Assembly (NCBI GenBank): GCA_029449235.1
Contig: JANATG010000019.1
Location: forward strand, 868,001 to 932,000
From: Linnemannia schmuckeri
Taxonomy: Eukaryota > Mortierellomycota > Mortierellomycetes > Mortierellales > Mortierellaceae
Reading direction: 5' to 3'
DNA length: 64,000 bases
Part shown: positions 57,401 through 64,000 of the stretch, in pieces
Layout: each line of letters starts with the position of its first letter
Position numbering within the stretch: the stretch's first letter is position 1
The notes under the pieces: model-generated
Databases searched by the model: none
What the model was told of the DNA's origin: nothing
The model's input: only the letters and a program-made list of their open reading frames with translations
Program-made: the position numbers and the translations under genes

Positions 57401-59667
57401 TGTAATAGCTGGAACTTTTCTATTTTAAATGAGCTCAGGGTCTTCTCAAGCATTGAATAACCGTTTTTTTTTAACCATCTCAACAATAACACTGGGCAAT
57501 GCATGTGTTCTTTGTCGGCAAGTATTATATGGACGATATCCTTTGACCATTTTTCGCGTATAACTTAGCGCAAATGTTAACAATGACGCGTTTTTCGAGA
57601 TTTAGTAGAAGAACATGATCTACAAGTAGGTAAAATGCTAGCTGAAGGACTTTCTCGCGATTGCTTGTATGGGATCTGACGCGATCTAAGTCCGTCAACC
57701 GAATACCCTCTATATGTCTGATGTAATATCTCTTTCTTTTCACATGCCTCAGTGTCAGCGTTTCCATTATTGTAGTTCTCATCTCATATTACTGAGTTCG
57801 GTTGGCAACGTTCCTTTTTCACGCTCAGAAAAAAACGAAATTCTTTCTTTGGAAGAACTTTTCGCCCTTACTGCTTTGGCCATTCACTCTTGATGCTTTA
57901 TTTCTTTATTTGTTATCTTCCTCCATGATCCTGGACCAGTATTGACTTGGATCAACTGTTACATTTTTATTCAAGCGCTCGATAAGTCGCGTCGGAGTTG
58001 AGTCGACATGTTTTTCGATGAAGAGTGACCTGGATAAGCCAGTCGATGTGAATAATGCTCGTTTTTTCTGCGTCTTTTTTTTATATGTTTTGTCCGACTT
58101 GAGCAAGATTAGTCGCCGCATTGACGTCGCGTGATCGAGCGGGGCTGCATTGGTTAACCACTTCGATATTGACCATTATTCGGTTCGTAGACTACGACGA
58201 GTTGCATGCCTGCTTGGCGCACTGTGACTTCGACCGCTTTTTTTTTCTTGGATGCCCGTGCGCTTTTCCGCTAAAGTCCCTGGCTATCATATCGGATCAA
58301 GCCGTCTTGACTGGTTTTTCCAATGCCCATTTTTCGTGTTTTTTTCTTCAAATATGAGTACAGCCAATGTCGGAACACGTTCGCCTGCTTCGTTTTTCTT
58401 TGGAATATACAAGCTAAGATACAACAAAGCGCTACAGTTGATTGTTTGCAATAAGCACCGCGTTAACTCGTTATTTTTTTCGTGTACGATATCACACGTT
58501 GATGAATTTGGACTTCTCAGACACCTATAGCTTATGATCTAGATGTATTTCGTTTTGAATATTCTTTAACGCTTTATGGGTTTCTATTTTACGTTCTTGA
58601 TGGAAAAATAAGGATAACGCCCAGTCATATCTAGATTCTCATTTAATAAAATTTTCGTTTCTGTTGATTTTGACTGGTGATTCGTTGATGCGGGTGTACT
58701 TGGTCGATTTTTAATAACAAATGATAAAAAAAAAAAAAAAAAAAAAAAAACTGCGAAGAATAAACACGAGAAGGCAAGAGTCTTGCACTTTGAACAAAGA
58801 AACGCGTAGCGATCGATACCTTTTCGCGACTTTGATATCGCCTTGTTTTTTTTCTTTATGAATTTGTAAGTAAAAACATCCTTTTTATGACATAAGAGGC
58901 TATTTACACTCTTGAGTAAATGAATAAAATAAAATATAAAGCCAGCCAGGATAACACTAGGTCGTCAGGAAACAACATCTTTGTGGAACCGTCGTTCATG
59001 ACACATTCTTTTCTCGACCTTTTGGGCATGTTGTCGGCTTGCCGCTGTTGTTTTATGTTGTTCTTGCATTTTCTCATTCTTTCTGTACCATCTCTCGTAA
59101 ACAGGGATACTGGTATTTGAACTGTATGTTGCCGTCATACGCTTTCGAAGGCAGTTTGGATGTCATAAAAAAACAATTGACAAGGGTTTGGTACTGGTGT
59201 ATCAACTCTCTATTCTGTCGGTCTACGGCAAACAAATACAGCCACATTCGGACAGTAAAACCGCATAAGTATTCTGACTTTATGGTCAATGTGTATTCAT
59301 TTTGAACATGTGGTTGATCACGAAGAGTATAGGGATCGTCAAAGAACGAAAGAGAGAAAAAAAAATCGAGTCGATGGGTGAAGGCGTCACATATATAGTG
59401 CACTTTGAACGAAGCTTGCTGGATGAGATGATTGTTTGGATACACATGACCGTTTTTGTTTCATCACCTCGACGCAAAATGACGCGACGATGGAAGTCGC
59501 GTTTGAAATTGTTTTTTCTTTGTTTGCGTCCCAACCCGGTGACTACCGTTGTCTAATTTCGGATTGTCCTCATTGCCACAACTGTGTTGATATGTACATT
59601 TTCTTTTATTCACTTCTTTACCACAGAAGGTCTCCTTTGCCGCAATACCACACCGCCGACATAGTCT
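54490..59667. other. Gene-poor, apparently decayed region of 5.2 kb
   Basis: AT-richer than its surroundings, with no intact gene. Minus-strand coding-like scraps occur at 57525-57782 (RLTDLDRVRSHTSNREKVLQ), 57906-58121 (RLIERLNKNVTVDPSQYWSR) and 59074-59300 (SEYLCGFTVRMWLYLFAVDR). A plus-strand scrap lies at 55535-55723 (MRFRDFKDRVERMELISYHR). They may be fragments of a degraded gene or transposon. I could not join them or name a family. A run of As of about 25 bases sits near 58726-58750. Confidence 0.5.
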
Positions 59668-60248
59668 TTAACGGATCTCGTCATAGCTTGGTGGCAAGTC
59701 CGATGGTGTTGGGACAGGCAAGGGTTGTGGGGGTGGGGGCGCGTTGCATCCTAAGGAGCCTGTAGTGCTGGACGTTGTAGTCGCACTAGGTGTTGGTGCT
59801 GGTGCCACTGCATATGGTTGAACATGAGGGACTGGCTGAGGAAAGGGTGCAGAGGCAGTCGAGGTGGGTGCAGGTCCCGTTCCTGAGGTTCCCTGATCGG
59901 CTGGGAAAGAAGACGTGTAGGTCGAAGTTGGGGCGGGCCCAGAGTGAGGGTTGTACATGGGCAGCTGTTCTAGATGTTCCGGCGCGGTGCCATCCAACTC
60001 TGTTGGTTGCACAAAAATATAAATAGGAGATAGTCATTCACATTAGATCCATTGTATTCGTAGAATTTTCTTTCGACTTCCATGCATGACGTTTTTGGGC
60101 GAAAAAAAAAAAAAAAAAAAAAAATGCAAGTCGGCAAACGACAGGATATCCTCACGTACCTTGCAAACGTTCCCTGAGCGATCGATACTGGGATTCGAAT
60201 TCATGAATGCCTATATGTAGTTTTGTAAGTCACAGGATGTGATGTTGC

Positions 60249-60282
<34 letters not shown>

Positions 60283-60866
60283 GTCAACATTGTCGCCTAA
60301 TTGCACCCTACTTAATAGCTTCCCCTCTCATCCCTTTACTAGGGTTCTGCGCCCGTTCTTAGATTAGCGTTGCAGGTGGAACTTACTTCCGCTGGTGAAA
60401 GAAATGGCGAGGCGAGCGGGCTGAGTCATTCCGCCTCCGGGGACAGGCATGACCACAGCCTTGAACGTAGCTGCTGAGAACCAAGGCTGGACCAGCTTAC
60501 TATCCTGCACTTTGTCGATGGGCAGCGAGGCTGTTGTAAAGTAGGAGGTCGGTGTGGCGGAAATAAAGATGATGCGCTGGTTTGTCAACAGTAAAGTACC
60601 GCTCTTCGCCGAGTACGTGCTCCTATTATCAATTTTAGGCCGGGGTAGAGTGAGCAGGACGTCAATGGTATTAGCTGCTTTATCCTTTGGCGTCACAATT
60701 GTTTTCAAACTTTGTACTGCAGGGTCACTCACCCTGCGCCAGGGTATCCTCCGTTGGAACTGTCGAGTTCGAAGCGGACTCCATGTTCGCGGAAGAAGAC
60801 AGTCTCGTTCTGCAGAGGGACGATGTCCTTGCCGTCTGCTGTGAGCATGACCCAGTTGATGGACAT
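59668..60866 (-). CDS. WBP2: WBP2-like protein (GRAM-like domain plus PPxY motif)
   Basis: Four exons, in coding order 60866-60733, 60622-60387, 60210-60160 and 59999-59668, give 250 residues. The N-terminus carries the WBP2/GRAM-like domain: MSINWVMLTADGKDIVPLQN, GTLLLTNQRIIFIS, then KLVQPWFSAATFKAVVMPVP and PARLAISFTSGS. HEFESQYRSLRERLQELDG follows, and the tail is Pro/Thr/Ser-rich, ending LPPSYDEIR, a PPxY motif (residues 243-246) that binds WW domains of HECT ubiquitin ligases or similar adaptors. Intron 1 (110 nt) is needed because direct read-through meets a TGA. Introns 2 and 3 contain poly(A) runs of 30 and about 23 bases. It is divergent with MAD2, 404 bp between start codons. Confidence 0.85.
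60250..60279 (+). repeat. Poly(A) tract of 30 bases in a WBP2 intron
   Basis: Plus-strand run of 30 A (T on the gene's strand) in intron 2 of the WBP2-like gene. A second run near 60101-60123 lies in intron 3. Confidence 0.9.
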
Positions 60867-61270
60867 GGTTGAGCTTGCTGTAGTGTAATGAGAAAGTGGG
60901 TAGGAGTGCCGCTTGGCTTTGCTGTGAATGTGTTGAGCTGTTGTGTTTTGTTGCTTTGTTGCTTTGTTGGTTGGTTGGTGGAAAGTAAAGTGAAGAAGAG
61001 GGCGAACCAGCAGCAACCACGCGGTTCACAAAAGAATTGGGTCTGTCAAGCGAAGGCAGTCACTTGAGGCTTATGTGTCGACCTTCTTGGGCGTATTTGA
61101 CTTCGCGCTTTTATTCTGCCTCTTCTTCAAACAACAATCTAACCCATCAGGACAAGAACAGGAACACAGGACACGGACACACCTCCCAAGAACAACGACA
61201 CAGTAGCACCACCCATTGTACCCGAGACTCATCGTCACAGTCCATTCCTTGTACACTCCAGTGATCAACA
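60867..61270. promoter_or_regulatory. Shared divergent promoter of WBP2-like and MAD2 genes
   Basis: 404 bp between opposite start codons. No TATA box was recognised. A/C-rich leader sequence precedes MAD2 and its complement precedes the other gene. Confidence 0.45.
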
Positions 61271-62708
61271 ATGATGCAACAACAGCAACGGCCGACAAAT
61301 AGTCGGAATCAGATCACCCTCCGTGGTTCAACAAAGATCATCGTCGAGTTCTTTGGTAAAGAATGAACGACACAACCAAGGGACGCACCCAGCGACGTCT
61401 TCCTCTTTGCTCTCTATCTGGGGCCACTTTATTGAAGGGACCCTTGCTTCAATGGCCTACTCGAGAAACAAACAAATTAATAGCTAACGCCTCTGTCCCT
61501 CACATTCTTCTCGCCTTTTTGTAGAATACTGCATTAACAGGTATAACTATCTATTCCTTCGAGCCAAAACCAGGGATCATAAGGACAAACAGGAAACTAC
61601 AGTCAGGATAACGCAATACTACGAGGAGGCTACACACAACCAGGGGGCTACACTCAGGAAAATACAGAACAACCAGAATATAAATTAACAACGGGAACAA
61701 GCTATCGACAAGTTGACGTTTTATTTTCGCGTCTGGGGCCTCTTGCTTTATCCGAGTCACTCACCAGTAACCTACCCTTGCGACATGACAACCATCTAGT
61801 CTCCTGTTCCAGAGAGGACTCTATGCGCCAGAGTACTTCAAGATGACCAAGAAATATGGCCTCAACATGCTCGTCACTAACGACCCTGAAGTCAAGAGCC
61901 ACATGCGCGAGATCCTCAAGCAAGTCGAAGGTAACAATAGCACCAACATCTGTGCACCAGGTGGCCTTGCGCATACCCAGTCAGTCCATCGGAGATTCGT
62001 CCGCTTCCCTCAACACCGACCCTTACCACGTTTTTGTCTCTTCTGCGATACATATCTAGCATGGCTGATGGCATGCAAGGTCGAGAAACTGATCCTCGCC
62101 ATTAAGTCAAAAGAGACCATGACAGTTCTGGAACGCTGGCAGTTTGACATTCACAACACCAAGGACCAATCCTCAACTTTCAGCGCCGCTGCCACAACTG
62201 CAACGAGTACGGACCCATTTTCACGACCATTGGCGGGCGCAGGACAGGATTCGACATCTACAACGACATCATCTTCATTACCATCCTCGTCGCCCTCTAA
62301 ACCAAAACTGGAAAAGACAGAGAAGGAGATCCAAACCGAAATCCAGGCCATTTTGCGACAGATCACTGCCAGTGTCTCCTTCCTCCCCATGCTCGACGAA
62401 AAATGTAAGGAACCACTTTTTTCAGGCCACGCTGCACTCATTCATCTGCTCAGGATCACTTTATCGGAAGAGGAGAAACTCATACATCGCATACTGACCG
62501 ACTTGATCAATTCCATACTTGCAAATGTATGATAGGCACATGGACGATCTTGTGTCAAACGGAAAAGGATGCAGAGGTACCAGCAACATGGAGCGACGCC
62601 GACCCACATCTGGTGCACAATGCAGAGCAAGTCAAGTTGAGATCTTTCAGCACCAATCTCCACAAGATCGATGCCCTGGTCGCGTACCGTCTCAGCGACG
62701 ATCTGTAG
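61271..62708 (+). CDS. MAD2: Spindle assembly checkpoint protein MAD2 (HORMA domain)
   Basis: Five exons (61271-61355, 61525-61540, 61800-61930, 62060-62404, 62536-62708) give 249 residues. MAD2 delays anaphase by binding Cdc20 at unattached kinetochores. Diagnostic stretches are ITLRGSTKIIVEFFEYCINS, LLFQRGLYAPEYFKMTKKYG, ETMTVLERWQFDI, IQAILRQITASVSFLPMLDE and the C-terminal safety-belt LRSFSTNLHKIDALVAYRLS. Two adjacent ATGs start the frame. Exon 2 is only 16 nt. An insertion of about 48 Ser/Thr/Pro-rich residues (roughly 114-161) lies between WQFDIHNTKD and the EKTEKEIQ helix, making the protein longer than yeast or human MAD2 (196-205). The insert reads through without introns and has no in-frame stop. 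Confidence 0.95.
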
Positions 62709-62876
62709 TTTTAGCAGCAACCATGGAACACATGCAGCCGTGTATATTAAAAGTGCAGTAACACTGAAGTTTCATTCTTGTTTTACAATATTCATTTATA
62801 TTTTTTTTTCTAATTTTGAATATAGTCAAGCTTGATCCAGAGCACCAATCAAAGAGCCCACAATGTACAGGGACGC

Positions 62877-64000
62877 TTAGCTGGCATACACATCAATATC
62901 CTCATCCTCGCGTTTATCCATGCCCATGCCCATCCCCTCGTCTTCCTCCTCATAATCCCCCTCCTCATAATCCCCCTCCTCATAATCATCATCATAACTC
63001 ACATCCTCCTCCTCATCCTCATGGCGCATCTTGGCCTGCGCAAGGCCATACTCGTCTACAGATCCACGACCAAGTGCATACCGCAACCCAGGCCAAGAAG
63101 CAACCCGCCTCTTACGACCAAACCGGGGTTCTGCGCCCATCAAATCATCTCCGCCACTGCCATCCTTCGAATACTGATGCTGGTTGTATCCTTCACCAAA
63201 AGCCTGCATCCTGGCCTTGACAGTGTTCTCGCTGTCCTCCGAGAGCAACGATCCCCTACCGGACATTCCTGAACCACGAAGACTCCGTCCGTTATGGGCT
63301 TTGCGATCCAGCTTCTCCTTGATCTCTGTGCGGCAGATAGCAATCATCTGTTCAATTTTCATACGGTTTGCGATCATGTGCAGCTTGGGGAACGTCTGTT
63401 TCTCGCCCACTGTCAAACAATGCTTCATTCGGTCCTCACTTGGATCCGTGAGAAGCTGCAACCAATCCGATAATCCTGACTTTGGCTATTCACGAACAAA
63501 AGGTTGCAAGTTTTATCTGATTAGATTTCTACACAAAGCATAAATGCGCGCAAGTAGCAATCGATTCGATGATGGAAAGAACACTTACAAGAATGGTGAC
63601 ATGGCCATCGAACTTTTGCAGCCAGATCCAAGACCAGTCCTGGTTCATGAACTTGGGAAGCAATTCCAGATCCCGGAGAACCTTGAGCCACTTTGACAAA
63701 TCCAGCTTCAAGAATTGCTCGATTGAGGCTGCCAAGAATCCACCGCGCCAACCTTCACCGTACAAGTGACTGACAGGGCGACCAATACTGCCTCGGGCAG
63801 CGTAGAAGAACAAATGGACGTGAGGATTGACCTGGGAGACAATGGTGTAGTTCACGTTGAAATGGGTATGCAAAGCCTAAATAATCAAAAAGAATTGACA
63901 GCGTGTTACATTTCTCGTTCAGAGAGAACAATAATCAGTTGCTCATGTATCGAGCCAAAGCTAATGACATCACTACGCACCTGGAGAGGAATATCGGCAC
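62877..64000 (-). CDS. TGL3/4/5-type patatin-like triacylglycerol lipase, C-terminal part (runs off right edge)
   Basis: Three exons are visible, in coding order from the edge: 64000-63981, 63876-63589 and 63485-62877, all in phase. The visible part matches the region after the catalytic Asp in fungal Tgl3/4/5 and plant SDP1 lipases: ADIPLQ, then HFNVNYTIVSQVNPHVHLFF, LELLPKFMNQDW, FDGHVTIL and TVGEKQTFPKLHMIANRMKI. These enzymes hydrolyse stored triacylglycerol at lipid droplets. The Ser nucleophile (GxSxG) and catalytic Asp lie beyond the window. The C-terminal 130 residues are disordered, Gly-rich then strongly acidic, with repeated YEEGD units. It converges with MAD2, 168 bp apart. Confidence 0.85.

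Noticed and set aside
60364..61029. Minus-strand frame of 221 residues covering the WBP2-like gene start
   Set aside because: It reads through intron 1 and the leader in a frame that lacks the true N-terminus; the spliced model restores the conserved domain.

Overview
The window looks like nuclear DNA of an early-diverging filamentous fungus, most plausibly a Mortierella-like Mucoromycota (inference). Genes are split by short GT-AG introns (57-110 nt is common). Housekeeping genes are fungal in type: eS1 ribosomal protein, G-protein beta, MAD2, and a Kre9/Knh1-type wall protein. CT-rich leaders precede many start codons and poly(A)/poly(T) tracts of 23-31 nt are frequent. Exon models below were joined by hand from splice sites; each complete model closes in frame.

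Layout. 1-5.5 kb: the 5' part of an unrecognised minus-strand gene, then a four-exon DHA1-type MFS transporter. 5.9-9.2 kb: an apparently complete PIF/Harbinger-type DNA transposon with 15-bp terminal inverted repeats, a candidate 3-bp target duplication, a DDE transposase and a convergent coiled-coil companion ORF. 9.2-18 kb: a repeat and relic zone. It holds four 28S rRNA-derived fragments, a CAP/PR-1 gene broken by one in-frame TGA, a small acidic protein gene, a tandem gene/pseudogene pair of an unrecognised family, satellite-like GTGG-rich repeats and a degenerate 5S rRNA gene.

18.1-24.6 kb: a giant inverted repeat. Two arms of about 3.04 kb, indistinguishable where compared except for one extra CAA unit, flank a 398-bp spacer. 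Each arm carries the same secreted eight-cysteine defensin-like gene, pointing outward, behind a TATA box, a 16-bp palindrome and an array of 88-bp repeats. This is the most striking feature of the window.

26.6-64 kb: ordinary gene space with long gene-poor gaps. It holds a DH-like (RhoGEF-type) gene; a compact cluster of a PAQR/adiponectin-receptor-like protein, a TEX30/KANL3-like alpha/beta hydrolase, a fold-type IV PLP protein and BLOC-1 subunit 2; a monoacylglycerol-lipase-like hydrolase; eS1; the Kre9-like protein; G beta; a WBP2-like GRAM/PPxY protein; MAD2; and the 3' part of a TGL3/4/5-type patatin lipase cut by the right edge. Three pairs are divergent with short shared promoters and three pairs are tightly convergent. 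The conserved genes look unrelated in function, so no pathway cluster is proposed.
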